Numbered from the stretch's first letter, positions 1 to 8,488 are shown. The stretch: DNA of 23,360 nucleotides from an uncultured Succinivibrio sp. (GCA_900767695.1 CAAGAC010000027.1:1-23360), one strand, 5' to 3'. Numbers and translations are program-made. Notes: generated by a model from the sequence alone, not told the origin.

Positions 1-582
1 GCAGCGGATCACCATGCGCACGACGCCGGAGACGCACTGCGCGAGATCGTCCAGGACCTTCTTGGTCTGCTCATGGGAGAAGCGGAACATCACGCCAAAG
101 AGCGCCGACCACACGAGTATTCCTATGTAGTTGCCGGTCAGCAGGGCGTTGACCGGGTTGTCGACGGCCTGGTTCACGAAGTTTATGAGGACTTCCTTGA
201 TCCCCTTGGGGGCGGCGACGCCCTGGGCCTCGTTGGCAAGTTCGTTGAAGGTGCTCGGGAAGGCGAAGCTCATGACGAGCGCGAGCACGGAGGCGAGCAC
301 CATGCCGATGACGTAGAGCGCCATAACGGTCTTGAGCGAGGTGTGCTCGGCGGTGTTCTGCTTTGCGATCGCCGCGGCCACCAGCACGAAGACGAGCAGC
401 GGGGCGATGGCCTTCAGGGCCTTTACAAAGAGGTTGCCCAGGGCCGGGATGATAGTCTTGTCGTCCGGGTAGACCCAGGCCAGGAAGACGCCAAGGCACA
501 GGCCGATGACGATCTGCAGAATGAAAGGCACTCGGTTGAGCGCGCTTGCAAGCGGGGATTTGGGATTTACGTTCTCTAGCAT
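1..582 (-). CDS. sstT: Na+/serine-threonine symporter SstT, N-terminal 194 residues (cut by window edge)
   Basis: This is a sodium-coupled serine and threonine uptake carrier of the inner membrane, in the dicarboxylate/amino acid:cation symporter family. The reading frame runs open from an ATG at 582 to the left edge, so only the first 194 residues of about 400 are present. It begins MLENVNPKSPLASALNRVPF and continues with a hydrophobic helix (LQIVIGLCLGVFLAW). It then shows segments I recall from E. coli SstT: LFVKALKAIAPLLVFVLV, SFAFPSTF and NPVNALLTGNYIGILVW. The last of these is nearly identical between the two. The gene reads leftward, downstream of rimO and in the same direction, with about 112 bases between them. 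No strong Shine-Dalgarno is seen; a weak GTGAG lies upstream of the ATG. The family assignment is secure. Confidence 0.93.
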   Translation of the reverse strand, partial: MLENVNPKSPLASALNRVPFILQIVIGLCLGVFLAWVYPDDKTIIPALGNLFVKALKAIAPLLVFVLVAAAIAKQNTAEHTSLKTVMALYVIGMVLASVLALVMSFAFPSTFNELANEAQGVAAPKGIKEVLINFVNQAVDNPVNALLTGNYIGILVWSALFGVMFRFSHEQTKKVLDDLAQCVSGVVRMVIRC

Positions 583-611
583 TTCGTTTTCTCACACTCA
601 GGTTTGGGGCA

Positions 612-631
612 GGGGCGGCGTCCTCCGCCCC
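612..631. other. GC hairpin between rimO and sstT
   Basis: GGGGCGG (612-618) and CCGCCCC (625-631) form a perfect 7-bp stem with a 6-base loop. There is no T-run on either side, so it is not a canonical intrinsic terminator. It lies in the 112-base spacer after rimO and could be a weak or Rho-assisted end, or part of the sstT leader. Confidence 0.4.
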
Positions 632-694
632 CGCACATGCACAATTCTAGGATACGGCAGGCGATTGCGTCTGACTTTCCTGCCCGCAGGATGA

Positions 695-2026
695 TCAAAC
701 CCGCTTGAAATCAACCATTGTGCTCTCTTTTGGTGCAAGCTTGGCCTCGAGATCGTGCTCGTCGTGCCCCGTGACGATCGCGCGGACGATGTCTCCCTCG
801 CGCACGCCGCGGGCGTCATTGATGAGCACGGTGCCGTCAACGTCGGGCGACTCGTACTTGGTGCGCCCGGCGGCGCTGCCGTCCTCGGAGACCGAGTCGA
901 TGATGACGTCGTACTCGCGTCCCATGCGCTCCTCAAGCCTTGAGTACGAGATCTCCGCCTGAAGATCCATGAGCCTCTGGGCGCGCTCCTGCCGAACCTC
1001 GGGATCGACCGCCCCTGGCAGATCGTTCGCCGCCGCGCCCTCGACTCCCGAGTAGGGGAAGCAGCCTACGCGGTCGAGCCTTGCCTCCTTTAAAAATTCG
1101 AGGAGCTCTCCAAACATCTCCTCGGTCTCGCCGGGGAAGCCCGTGATGAAGGTCGAGCGGATCGATAGATCGGGGCAGATGGAGCGCCAGCGGCGCACCG
1201 CGTCGAGCGCCCGCTCGGCCCCGCCCGGGCGGCGCATCGCCTTCAGGATCGGCATCGCCACGTGCTGGAGCGGCACGTCGAGGTAGGGCAGCACCAGGCC
1301 CCTGCCCATGAGCTCGACCGCGCGGTCGGCCTCGGGAGAGGGGTAGACGTAGTGCACGCGCACCCAGAGGCCGAGATCCGCGAGCATCGAGAGGAGCTCC
1401 GAGAGCGATGACTTTGGAGTCAGATCGATGCCGTAGTCAGAGGAGTCCTGGGCGATGACGATAAGCTCCCGCACCCCGCGGCGCCTGAGATCCATGGCCT
1501 CCCTCATGATGCTCTCGGGAGTCCTCGAGCGCAGCGGGCCGCGCAGGCTCGGGATGATGCAGAAGGTGCAGCGGTGGCGGCAGCCCTCGGCTATCTTCAG
1601 GTAGGCGTAGTGGGGCGGGGTGAGCAGGATCCCGGACTCCGGGACTCTCTGGCGGGCCGAGGCGGGCGGCTTGCCCACGGCCTTCTCAAGCTCGCGGATC
1701 ACGCTCGAGCGCAGCCCGGGGCCTATGACGGCCGCGACCTTGGGGCAGCGCTCGCGCACCAGATCGGCGTTGCGCCCGAGGCAGCCGGTCACGATGACCT
1801 TGGCGGACGACGAGAGCGCCTCGTTCACCGCCTGAAGCGACTCCTCGATGGCCGGCGTGATGAAGCCGCAGGTGTTGACGATGACGGCGTCGCAGCCCTG
1901 GTAGTCGGGGCTGGTGGCGTAGCCCATCGCGACGAGCGCCGAGCTCAGGCGCTCGGTGTCTACGAGGTTCTTGGCGCAGCCAAGCGAGACGAAGCCCACG
2001 GTGGGGATCCTGGATTGGGCGGCCAT
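695..2026 (-). CDS. rimO: Ribosomal protein S12 methylthiotransferase RimO
   Basis: RimO is a radical SAM enzyme with two [4Fe-4S] clusters that adds a methylthio group to the conserved aspartate of ribosomal protein S12. The N-terminal UPF0004 domain shows Cys17, Cys53 and Cys82 in the contexts VSLGCAKNLVD, NTCGF and TGCLG. The radical SAM motif CxxxCxxC is at residues 149-156 (EGCRHRCTFCIIPS). The C-terminal part is the TRAM domain. At 443 residues it matches E. coli RimO (about 441) and shares blocks such as FLKEARLDRVGCF. The frame is open up to 2140, but the ATG at 2026 has an AAGGAGG a few bases upstream and places the conserved N-terminus correctly, so I start there. The adjacent ppaC is separated by a terminator. 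Confidence 0.96.
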   Translation of the reverse strand: MAAQSRIPTVGFVSLGCAKNLVDTERLSSALVAMGYATSPDYQGCDAVIVNTCGFITPAIEESLQAVNEALSSSAKVIVTGCLGRNADLVRERCPKVAAVIGPGLRSSVIRELEKAVGKPPASARQRVPESGILLTPPHYAYLKIAEGCRHRCTFCIIPSLRGPLRSRTPESIMREAMDLRRRGVRELIVIAQDSSDYGIDLTPKSSLSELLSMLADLGLWVRVHYVYPSPEADRAVELMGRGLVLPYLDVPLQHVAMPILKAMRRPGGAERALDAVRRWRSICPDLSIRSTFITGFPGETEEMFGELLEFLKEARLDRVGCFPYSGVEGAAANDLPGAVDPEVRQERAQRLMDLQAEISYSRLEERMGREYDVIIDSVSEDGSAAGRTKYESPDVDGTVLINDARGVREGDIVRAIVTGHDEHDLEAKLAPKESTMVDFKRV

Positions 2027-2101
2027 GGGGCCTCCTTCAATAGGCATTGGTGGTGAAGCGATGCGCAGGATGTGGGGCCGGGGCCCTGACGCCCTGCGCT
2101 G

Positions 2102-2130
2102 AAAAAGCCCGGGGCTGTCCCCGGGCTTTT
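2102..2130 (-). terminator. Intrinsic terminator after ppaC
   Basis: A perfect 8-bp stem GCCCGGGG (2107-2114) and CCCCGGGC (2119-2126) with loop CTGT is flanked by A5 on the left and T4 on the right. Read on the minus strand it ends in a T5 run just after the ppaC stop, so it terminates ppaC before rimO. It could work in both directions. Confidence 0.85.
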
Positions 2131-2165
2131 GCGGAGGCACTGCGCCTCCTTTTGACGATCAAGCC

Positions 2166-3080
2166 TTAGTTGAAGGCCTTCTCAAGGGGCGGAACGACCT
2201 GCTTTTTGCGGGACATCACGCCTGGGAGCCAGGTCTTGGAGGCGCTGCCGCCCAGGGCCGCGAGCACCTTGGCGTCGTCGTCGGAGGCAACCATCACCTC
2301 GGAGCCCTCCTTGATGATGTCGGTGAGCAGGAGGACTGCGCCGAAGCGGCCCTCGGACTTGACCTTGGCAAGCTCGTCCTTGAGCTTCGCCTTGAGCTCG
2401 GGGGTGACGAGATCGAGCGAGACGAGCTCGAGCTGGCCGATGCCGATCTTCCTGCCGCCCATCTCGAAGTCCTTGAAGTCGCGGAAGATCAGATCGCGCG
2501 GGGAGGCGTCGAGGTTCGACTTGGCCTTGAACATCTCCATGCCGAGGGCCTCGGGATCATCGACGCCCGCGATCCTGGCCAGATCGGCCGCGGCCCTGCG
2601 GTCGGCCTCGGTGCAGGTCGGGCTCTTGAAGATCACGGTGTCAGAGAGGATCGCGCAGAGCATGGCGCCTGCAAGATCCCTGGGGATCACGACCTTGTAG
2701 TAGTCGTGCAGCTCCTTGATGATGGTGTTGCAGCAGCCGTACGGCATGATGAAGCACTCAAGCGGAGAAGCGGAGGTCACGTCGCCGAGCTTGTGGTGGT
2801 CGATGATCCCGCGCAGCGAGGCGGCGTCCTTGAAGTCCGCGGGGGCCTGGGCCAGATCGGAGTAGTCGACAAGATACACGTCCCTGCCGGCAACCGAGGC
2901 CACGACCTCGGGGGCCTTGAGGCCAAAGCGCTTTAAGACGAAAGCGGTCTCAGGGGCGGGCTCGCCCTGGGCGGCGGGGGCGGCGTCGATGCCGCGGCCG
3001 CGGTAGAGGTTGGCGGCTGACAGCGCCGCGACGATGGAATCGGTGTCGGGATTCTTGTGGCCAATGACCAGAGTGCTCAT
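2166..3080 (-). CDS. ppaC: Manganese-dependent inorganic pyrophosphatase (family II)
   Basis: This cytosolic enzyme hydrolyses pyrophosphate to phosphate, pulling biosynthetic reactions forward. It has 304 residues with an N-terminal DHH domain and a C-terminal DHHA2 domain. Metal ligands are visible: GHKNPDTDS at 7-15 (His8, Asp12, Asp14), DYSD at 72-75, DHH at 94-96 and SDT around Asp147. The substrate-binding SRKKQ motif is near the C-terminus. Length and motifs match Bacillus-type PpaC. The ATG at 3080 follows CGAGGG on the minus strand. The gene has its own upstream -10 and its own terminator, so it appears to be a single-gene unit. Family II enzymes are scattered among gammaproteobacteria, where the unrelated family I Ppa is more usual. 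Confidence 0.96.
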   Translation of the reverse strand: MSTLVIGHKNPDTDSIVAALSAANLYRGRGIDAAPAAQGEPAPETAFVLKRFGLKAPEVVASVAGRDVYLVDYSDLAQAPADFKDAASLRGIIDHHKLGDVTSASPLECFIMPYGCCNTIIKELHDYYKVVIPRDLAGAMLCAILSDTVIFKSPTCTEADRRAAADLARIAGVDDPEALGMEMFKAKSNLDASPRDLIFRDFKDFEMGGRKIGIGQLELVSLDLVTPELKAKLKDELAKVKSEGRFGAVLLLTDIIKEGSEVMVASDDDAKVLAALGGSASKTWLPGVMSRKKQVVPPLEKAFN

Positions 3081-3142
3081 TTTTGCCCTCGGAAATTCAA
3101 TGTGTTAAATGCGCAGCGCCGCTTAATCCGGCGCACGGCGCC

Positions 3143-3148
3143 ATTATA
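3143..3148 (-). promoter_or_regulatory. Consensus -10 element for ppaC
   Basis: Read on the minus strand this is a perfect TATAAT, about 63 bases upstream of the ppaC ATG and preceded by GGTG. No convincing -35 hexamer lies 16-18 bases further upstream. It sits in the 205-base divergent region between ppaC and the sugar-efflux gene; I saw no clear promoter for the latter. Confidence 0.5.
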
Positions 3149-3285
3149 CACCGCATATGGGCCCGCCCCGGACGGAAGCGGGCGCGGCAGTACCGTCGGA
3201 GGCGCCCGCCGTCCTGCCTGAATGGAAGATCGCCCCGCCGCGCCTCTGCTAACATGGCCGCGGAAGGAAAAAGGGAGGGCCCTTG

Positions 3286-4479
3286 ATGTCCAAGCACGAT
3301 GATCCGGGCCGCCGCAGGCTCGACTACTACCTGGCAGGCTTCATGGCCCCGACCTGCTCGGCGCTGCTCTACCCGGTGCTGACGCTCTTCTACACCCAGG
3401 AGCTGGGGCTGCTGCCCTGGATGGTGAGCCTGTTCTCGATGCTGCTCCCGGTCGCGACCTTCCTCGTGGTGCAGGGCGTGGGCGTGGCCTCCGACCGCGG
3501 GGCATCGAGGCCCGCGCTCATTGCCATCTCGCTTCTGTGCGGCAGCGGGGCGAGCCTGCTGCTTGGAAGCTACCCTCCATCCTGGGCGCTCTTCACGCTG
3601 GGGCTTGCGCTCTTCGCGGCCATGGGCATCGCCTATCCCCAGACCTTCGCCTCGGGCCACGAGTACGCGGTGCGCTACTTGAGCGACGGCATGATGTTCA
3701 CGACGCAGCTGCGCTCCATTGCCTCCTTTGCCTGGGTGGGCGCGCCGCCGGTTGCGTTCCTCATCGCAACCGCGCTCGGCTTCCGCGCCCTCTACCTCCT
3801 CTGCGCCGGATTCTTCGCGCTGAGCGCCGCCTACTCCTTCATAAGGCTCCCGCGCGTGCCGATGATCGCCTCGAAGAGCGATCAGGCGGCCGACTCGGGC
3901 TGGTGGCGCAGGCGCAAGGTGGTCCTGCTGTGCCTTGCCGTGATGCTGCTCTTCACGGCGTTCTCAGGCTACATCTCCTGCATGCCGCTCTTCATCATGC
4001 GCGAGCTCCATCTCCCAAGCTGGGCCGCCGGGGCCATGTACGGGATCTCGGCCTTCCTCGAGATCCCGCTGATGTTCATCGGGGCGAGGGCCGCCGGCCG
4101 CACCGGGCTCCTCTGGCAGATAGCCGCAGGCGGCGCCGCGCTGCTCCTGTTCCTGCTCGTGATGCCGCACTTCACCGCGCCCTGGATGTTCCTCGCCTCG
4201 TCCATCCTCCCTGCGCTCTTCATCGCCAACTGCTCGAACATGGGCATGATCCTCTTCCAGAGGCTCATGCCCTCGATCCCGGGGCAGGCGACCTCGCTCT
4301 TCTTGAACTGCACGACGTTAGGCCAGATCCTCGCAGGCGCGCTCTTCTCGCTCTCGGGCCTTGGCTCCTACGCCTACGTCTTCCTCTCCTGCCTAGGCTG
4401 CTGCGCCTTAGGGCTTCTGAGCCTCAGGCTCTCGGGGATCACGAGAGCCGACGAGCAGCCGCGCGTGCTGCACGGGTGA
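3286..4479 (+). CDS. SetB-like sugar efflux MFS transporter
   Basis: This 397-residue inner-membrane protein has about 12 hydrophobic segments and belongs to the major facilitator superfamily. The best match I recognise is the sugar efflux transporter (SET) group, such as E. coli SetA/SetB. The segment GIAYPQTFASGHEYA parallels the SetB PQMFALAREHA block, and it is followed by the matching MMFTTQLRSIASFAWVGAPP region. SET proteins export sugars and sugar analogues; the substrate here is unknown. An in-frame TTG lies directly before the chosen ATG at 3286. The purine-rich AAAAAGGGAGGG upstream fits either. The gene diverges from ppaC and ends at its own terminator. Confidence 0.8.
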   Translation: MSKHDDPGRRRLDYYLAGFMAPTCSALLYPVLTLFYTQELGLLPWMVSLFSMLLPVATFLVVQGVGVASDRGASRPALIAISLLCGSGASLLLGSYPPSWALFTLGLALFAAMGIAYPQTFASGHEYAVRYLSDGMMFTTQLRSIASFAWVGAPPVAFLIATALGFRALYLLCAGFFALSAAYSFIRLPRVPMIASKSDQAADSGWWRRRKVVLLCLAVMLLFTAFSGYISCMPLFIMRELHLPSWAAGAMYGISAFLEIPLMFIGARAAGRTGLLWQIAAGGAALLLFLLVMPHFTAPWMFLASSILPALFIANCSNMGMILFQRLMPSIPGQATSLFLNCTTLGQILAGALFSLSGLGSYAYVFLSCLGCCALGLLSLRLSGITRADEQPRVLHG

Positions 4480-4518
4480 GCGGGCAAGGCAAGGAAGAGA
4501 GGGACGGGGATAGCCCGG

Positions 4519-4550
4519 GAAAGCCGGAAGCTGCCGTCCTTCCGGCTTTT
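4519..4550 (+). terminator. Intrinsic terminator after the SetB-like gene
   Basis: GCCGGAAG (4523-4530) pairs with CTTCCGGC (4539-4546) around an 8-base loop, followed directly by TTTT. It lies about 40 bases after the transporter stop and before the next promoter. Confidence 0.85.
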
Positions 4551-4585
4551 GCGCCCTCGCGCCTAGCCAAGGGTGCCTTGTGCGG

Positions 4586-4591
4586 TAAAAT
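4586..4591 (+). promoter_or_regulatory. Possible -10 element for the DotH-like/transglycosylase/uspE run
   Basis: TAAAAT (one mismatch from consensus) lies 42 bases before the ATG at 4633 and just after the preceding terminator. The sequence 16-18 bases upstream is a poor -35, so this is a position-supported guess. Confidence 0.35.
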
Positions 4592-4632
4592 CATGAAAAT
4601 GGTTTTTGCTTGCAGGTTGCATGGGAGGCAGG

Positions 4633-5358
4633 ATGAGGCATGAGATCAAGGCATGGCTTGCGGCGGTTGCCGCGGCCTGCGCCTGCCTTCCTGCCATGGC
4701 CGAGCTCACCGCGCCGGCGCCTCCTCCGGATCTGCCCGCGACGCTGCGCGACTTCCGCACCCAGGAGCAGCTCGACGAGATGCGCGAGATCAGGAACGCC
4801 GACGGCGATTCTGGCGATGTTGAGTCGCTGAACATCCAGTCCTCGCCCTTCGTGCCCGGGGACGACAGCGCCGGCGTGGTCAGGCTCGCCTACGGCTACG
4901 TGCCGGGCATCGTCATGGGAGTGCCCGACAGGGGGATGCTCGTCGTGCGCTTCTTCGACAGCGCCGGGGCGCCCTGGGACATCGGGCAGAGCAGGGTCGA
5001 GAACCCCGGGTTCTCGGCAGAGATCACCGCGTCGCCCTCGGAGCTTCTGATAAAGCAGTCGCGCGGGGCGGCAGGCTCGCAGCTTGCCGTGACCTTGAAC
5101 GGGCGCCCCGAGCCCCTCGTGTTCAAGCTGCGCCCGGCGCGGCTTGAGCGGCGCGGCGTGCCCGTCACCTCCATGATCGTGGCGGTGACGCTCCCGCAGT
5201 CCCTGGGCGGGGAGTACAGCAAGCCCGAGGAGATAGACTTCCCGGTGCCTAATCCAAAGGCGGAGACGCCCAGGTTCGGCGAGGACGCCTACGAGAAGGC
5301 CGAGGAGGCCGTGGCCTCGGCAGTTGAAGGACTTTCACAGGAAGATGGACAGGATTAA
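4633..5358 (+). CDS. DotH/IcmK (TraN)-family type IVB secretion-like protein
   Basis: This 241-residue exported protein begins with a Sec-type signal peptide (MRHEIKAWLAAVAAACACL, likely cut after PAMA). The core around residues 80-175 resembles the DotH/IcmK family of type IVB secretion systems and IncI conjugation (TraN). VVRLAYGYVPGIV is followed by the hallmark FFDSAGAPWDI, then a block ending in LAVTLNGRPEPLVFKL. Legionella DotH has a similar xLSPGYVTSLSLFDSTGAPWPI region. DotH/TraN helps form the outer-membrane core ring. At 241 residues it is shorter than DotH (about 360) or TraN (about 330), mostly at the N-terminus. The ATG at 4633 has GGGAGG four bases upstream; a TTG at 4606 and an ATG at 4621 are in-frame alternatives. 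It overlaps the next gene by 14 bases. No other secretion genes are nearby. Confidence 0.65.
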   Translation: MRHEIKAWLAAVAAACACLPAMAELTAPAPPPDLPATLRDFRTQEQLDEMREIRNADGDSGDVESLNIQSSPFVPGDDSAGVVRLAYGYVPGIVMGVPDRGMLVVRFFDSAGAPWDIGQSRVENPGFSAEITASPSELLIKQSRGAAGSQLAVTLNGRPEPLVFKLRPARLERRGVPVTSMIVAVTLPQSLGGEYSKPEEIDFPVPNPKAETPRFGEDAYEKAEEAVASAVEGLSQEDGQD

Positions 5359-5905
5359 GGCCGCGCTGTGCGCCGCCGCGGCATGGGCGGCAGCGGCGCT
5401 GTGCGCCGACGCCGCGGTCATGCAGTGCCACGGCAGCGCCTCGCACTGGAGGGACGTCGCCTACAGCACGCCCCCGATGGACAAGTACAAGGATCTCAGA
5501 AACTGTGTTGCCTGGACCGCCTGGCAGTTCGAGCTTCCCGAGGAGCTGCTCTACTCGGTGCTCTACGTCGAGCAGGGGCCGCTCAACGGCCGCTGCACCA
5601 ACAACTCCAACGGCACCCAGGACTGCGGGCCGGCGCAGATCAACGACGTCAGGCTCAAGGAGCTCTCGCGCTTCTCGCTCACCAAGAGCGACATCCGCTC
5701 CGAGCCGTGCCGCAACGTCTGGGCCATGGGCTACCTGCTTCGGCGCGAGATAGAGAAGGCCGACGGGCAGATCTGGCGCGGGGTGGGCAACTACCACTTC
5801 CACTACTCGGTCAACCAGAGGATCCACAACGACTACATCCGCCGTGTCAAGAAGGCCTGGAAGCGCCTTGGCGACGAGACCGCGGCCTACTGCTCCAAGA
5901 ACTGA
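5345..5905 (+). CDS. Secreted lytic transglycosylase (SLT domain)
   Basis: This predicted periplasmic enzyme cleaves peptidoglycan glycan strands. The 186-residue product has an alanine-rich signal peptide (residues 1-24) and then a compact SLT fold. The likely catalytic Glu76 is in LYSVLYVEQGP, followed by the DCGPAQIN motif (93-100), NVWAMGYLL (124-132) and a final GNYHFHY...YIRRV segment (148-168). Cysteines at 54, 84, 94, 122 and 183 could form disulfides. Size and motifs are like the VirB1/PilT-type transglycosylases that open the wall for secretion systems. Overlap with the DotH-like gene supports translational coupling and a joint function. The ATG at 5345 lies right after AGGAAG, which is very close; an in-frame TTG at 5324 lacks a better site and would spoil the signal peptide. 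Confidence 0.85.
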   Translation: MDRIKAALCAAAAWAAAALCADAAVMQCHGSASHWRDVAYSTPPMDKYKDLRNCVAWTAWQFELPEELLYSVLYVEQGPLNGRCTNNSNGTQDCGPAQINDVRLKELSRFSLTKSDIRSEPCRNVWAMGYLLRREIEKADGQIWRGVGNYHFHYSVNQRIHNDYIRRVKKAWKRLGDETAAYCSKN

Positions 5906-5914
5906 GGCATCACC

Positions 5915-6886
5915 ATGAAGAAACAAGGAACCGTGCTCGCGGTCATCGAGCCCCGCCAGATGAGGCAGCCGGCGCTGATGAGGGCGCTCTCGCTTGCAAT
6001 GTACGCCTCCGCCCATCCCTCCAAGAGCGGCGCCCGGCGCCAGGAGATCATCGCCGTCATGCCGGTCTACGACTTCTCGTGGGACCTCTCGTCGGTCATC
6101 TCGGTCGAGCAGGGCAGGCGCATGCAGCAGGACGTGGTGGACAAGCAGCGCGCCTGGCTCACTGCCTACCTCCAGGTCAACGCCGTCGGCTACAACGTGC
6201 GCCCCGAGGTCATCTGGTCTAAAAACCCCGGCGACGACATCATAGCGATCGCCAGGCGCGAGCACTGCGATCTCATCATCAAGACCGCCGAGATCCACGG
6301 CATGCTCGACAGCGTGCTCTTCACGCCGCTTGACTGGAAGCTCCTGCGCAATTCCCCATTCCCCGTCTACATCGCCAAGGATCAGATGTGGGCGCCCACT
6401 GGCACCATCGCGGTCGCGATCAACGCCCCAGATCCCAAGGACAAGGAGGGCATGATGATCACGATGCGCCTTTTGCGCGAGGCGCAGGAGCTCTCGCGCT
6501 TCACGCGCTGCGAGATCCACCTCATCAACGCCATCGTCCCCATCGTCCCGCCTGCAACGCTCGACCTTCCCGGGTTCACTCCGCAGATCATCAGCGAGGA
6601 GAACCTCAAGGAAGGCTGCAAGCAGGTCCTCGCCTTCGCCGGGCGCCACGGGATCCCGCCCGAGCGCTGCCACATCCGCGAGGGGCACCCCGACGAGGTG
6701 ATCCCGTCAATCTGCAAGGAGCTCAGGCCGACCGCGCTCTTCATCGGGACGGCCGCGCGCAGGGGCCTTGCGGTCGCGCTCATCGGCAACATCTGCGAGA
6801 GGGTGGTCGATGAGATTGACTGCGACATCGCCGTGATCACCCCGCTTGCAGCCCTGGGCGGCGCCGAAGGGGAGAGCAGGCAGTAG
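5915..6886 (+). CDS. uspE: Universal stress protein E
   Basis: This 323-residue cytosolic protein consists of two tandem Usp domains. It matches E. coli UspE along its length, with blocks such as MPVYDFSWDLSSV, VLFTPLDWKLLRNSPFPVY, DEVIPSIC and GNICERVVDEIDCDIAVI. UspE is linked to stress resistance, motility and adhesion; its molecular activity is not well defined. The ATG at 5915 is preceded by GAGG overlapping the upstream stop. It starts nine bases after the transglycosylase, so the three genes from 4633 probably share a transcript. That is an odd partnership, because uspE usually stands alone or near fnr. A short hairpin (CGCTCC 6890-6895, GGAGCG 6900-6905) follows the stop but has no T-run. 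Confidence 0.94.
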   Translation: MKKQGTVLAVIEPRQMRQPALMRALSLAMYASAHPSKSGARRQEIIAVMPVYDFSWDLSSVISVEQGRRMQQDVVDKQRAWLTAYLQVNAVGYNVRPEVIWSKNPGDDIIAIARREHCDLIIKTAEIHGMLDSVLFTPLDWKLLRNSPFPVYIAKDQMWAPTGTIAVAINAPDPKDKEGMMITMRLLREAQELSRFTRCEIHLINAIVPIVPPATLDLPGFTPQIISEENLKEGCKQVLAFAGRHGIPPERCHIREGHPDEVIPSICKELRPTALFIGTAARRGLAVALIGNICERVVDEIDCDIAVITPLAALGGAEGESRQ

Positions 6887-6971
6887 GCGCGCTCCAATGG
6901 GAGCGATCCCTTGAATCATCCAAGGCTTAAGCTGGGGCTAATAGCCATGGGATCCCGGGCCCTGGAGGGCG

Positions 6972-8451
6972 TTGTTGAACACTTGCAATGAAGAGTACGC
7001 CCGCACCGTTGAGGAGCTGCGCCACAGGGCCGAGGATCAGTCCTTCCGCCGCATGAGCGCTGGAACGGACGCGTCCGAGGCAGGCGATGCCGTCATCGCG
7101 ATGGCCGGCGCAGGTGGCGGGGAAATCGCGATCGGCATCGAGGATAACGGCGATGTGACCGGCGTCGACGGCCAGATGGATCGCCTCGGCAAGCTGCTGG
7201 TGGCGACGCTTTACTGCTCGCCCTCTTTGGAAGTTCATCTGAAGGCGCTTGAATGCGCTGACGCGCAGGGCAGGCAAAACCATGTCCTTTTGATGAGAGT
7301 AAGCCCAGCCTCCAGTGTTGTCCAAGGCATGGCAGGCGATGCCTGCCGCCGCGCCGGCGGCAGGATGGCTCGGCCTGGACTTGATGAGAGGGAAAGGCTC
7401 ATCATCTCAAATGGCGAGTTCCGGTACGAGGACATGCCGGCTCGCGGGGCCTCAGATGGCGATCTCGACCTTGACAGGATCCGCAGCTGCATGAGGCGCT
7501 TCGGATGCAGGAAAGGCGAGGGCGAGTTCCTAAGAGAGAACGGCTTCATCGCAGGCGGTGGCGGGGCCGCGACCAATGCCGCGGTGCTGCTCTTTGGCAA
7601 GGATCCGCAGAAGTTCCTTAAGCGCGCATATGTGAGGTTCCTGCGCTATGAGGGATCGTCCGAGCAGAGCGGCTCTGAGCTTGACGTCGTCAAGGATGCG
7701 GTGTTTGGCGGAACCATTCTCGAGATGATCGCCTGGGCGGAGGACTTCATTTCCCCGCAGGTGCGCGAGTACAGCTTCCTGGGGCCGGACTGCGTGTTCA
7801 CTAGGATCCCCCGGGTATCCGGAGTTCTGCTGGAAGGAGCTGCTGGTCAATGCCGTGGCGCACCGGGACTACTCGATCCACGGCACGCCTGTGGAGATCA
7901 GGATGTTCGATGACCGCATCGCCTTCCTAAGCCCGGGGTCGCTGCCTGGCACGGTTCGTCCATCCGGCATCCGCCGCGCGCATTTCCCAAGGAATCCCAG
8001 GATCGCAAGGTTCCTGCGCGACTGCGGCCTCATGAAAGGCGCTGGCGAGGGCGTGGACAGGATCTGCAATGAAATGGAGCGGTCGGGCGGAAAGGCCCCG
8101 GTCTACGAGTACAGGGACTCCATGGCCACCGCAACGCCTTATGGCCTGAAGCCTGAGGGCAGGGGCGCTCCATCTGATGCGGCAGAGATTGCGCCGAAGA
8201 AAAAGGAGGCGCCGCGCCGCGGCTCCCCGCATGAGGATGTCCCCGCGCGCAGGAAGAGGCTTCTTGATGCCATGGCTGTGGGCAAGGCGTATACCTTCGC
8301 TGAGCTTGCGCGGATGCTGATGCTCAAGACGCGCCGCGCGCGGGATCTCGTAATGCTGCTTGAGATGAACGGCGACAAAAGGAGAGAGGGCAGGGGGCAT
8401 GCCACGAGATATCTCCTGGCAGGCAGCAGCGCTGAAGGCAGCGATGGCTGA
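6972..8451 (+). pseudogene. AlbA_2/HATPase_c_4 ATP-binding regulator, interrupted by a +1 frameshift
   Basis: This looks like a member of the AlbA_2 (Schlafen-like) and HATPase_c_4 family, often labelled RecG-like or putative transcriptional regulator. The first part (6972-7913) carries the AlbA_2-type block AGGGEIAIGIEDNGDVTGV and later ATNAAVLLFGKDPQ. The second frame (from about 7810 to 8451) carries LLVNAVAHRDYSIHGTPVEI, the usual HATPase signature, and a C-terminal winged-helix-like tail. The frame changes in the C5 run 7808-7812: removing one C gives IPGYPEF-WKELLVNAVAH-like continuity and a 492-residue protein of normal length. As read, the product ends at 7913 after an aberrant tail. 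The start is TTG (6972 or 6975) after GGAGGG at 6964-6969. Inactivation, sequencing error or rare ribosomal slippage cannot be told apart here. Base composition resembles the neighbours. Confidence 0.8.
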
Positions 8452-8488
8452 TCCCGGGAAAGGCCTGATTCAAGAGATACTTTTATGC

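Noticed and set aside
612..631. Canonical terminator for rimO
   Set aside because: A good stem but no T-run on either strand; kept only as a hairpin.
3537..4643. 368-codon plus-strand frame overlapping the SetB-like gene
   Set aside because: Same shadow pattern; the overlapping frame has the membrane helices and SET-family motifs.
5249..6688. Long minus-strand frame of 479 codons opposite the transglycosylase and uspE genes
   Set aside because: It is antisense to two clearly conserved genes and its Asp/Val/Leu/Arg-rich composition is the usual shadow of GC-rich coding DNA; no motif or ribosome site supports it.
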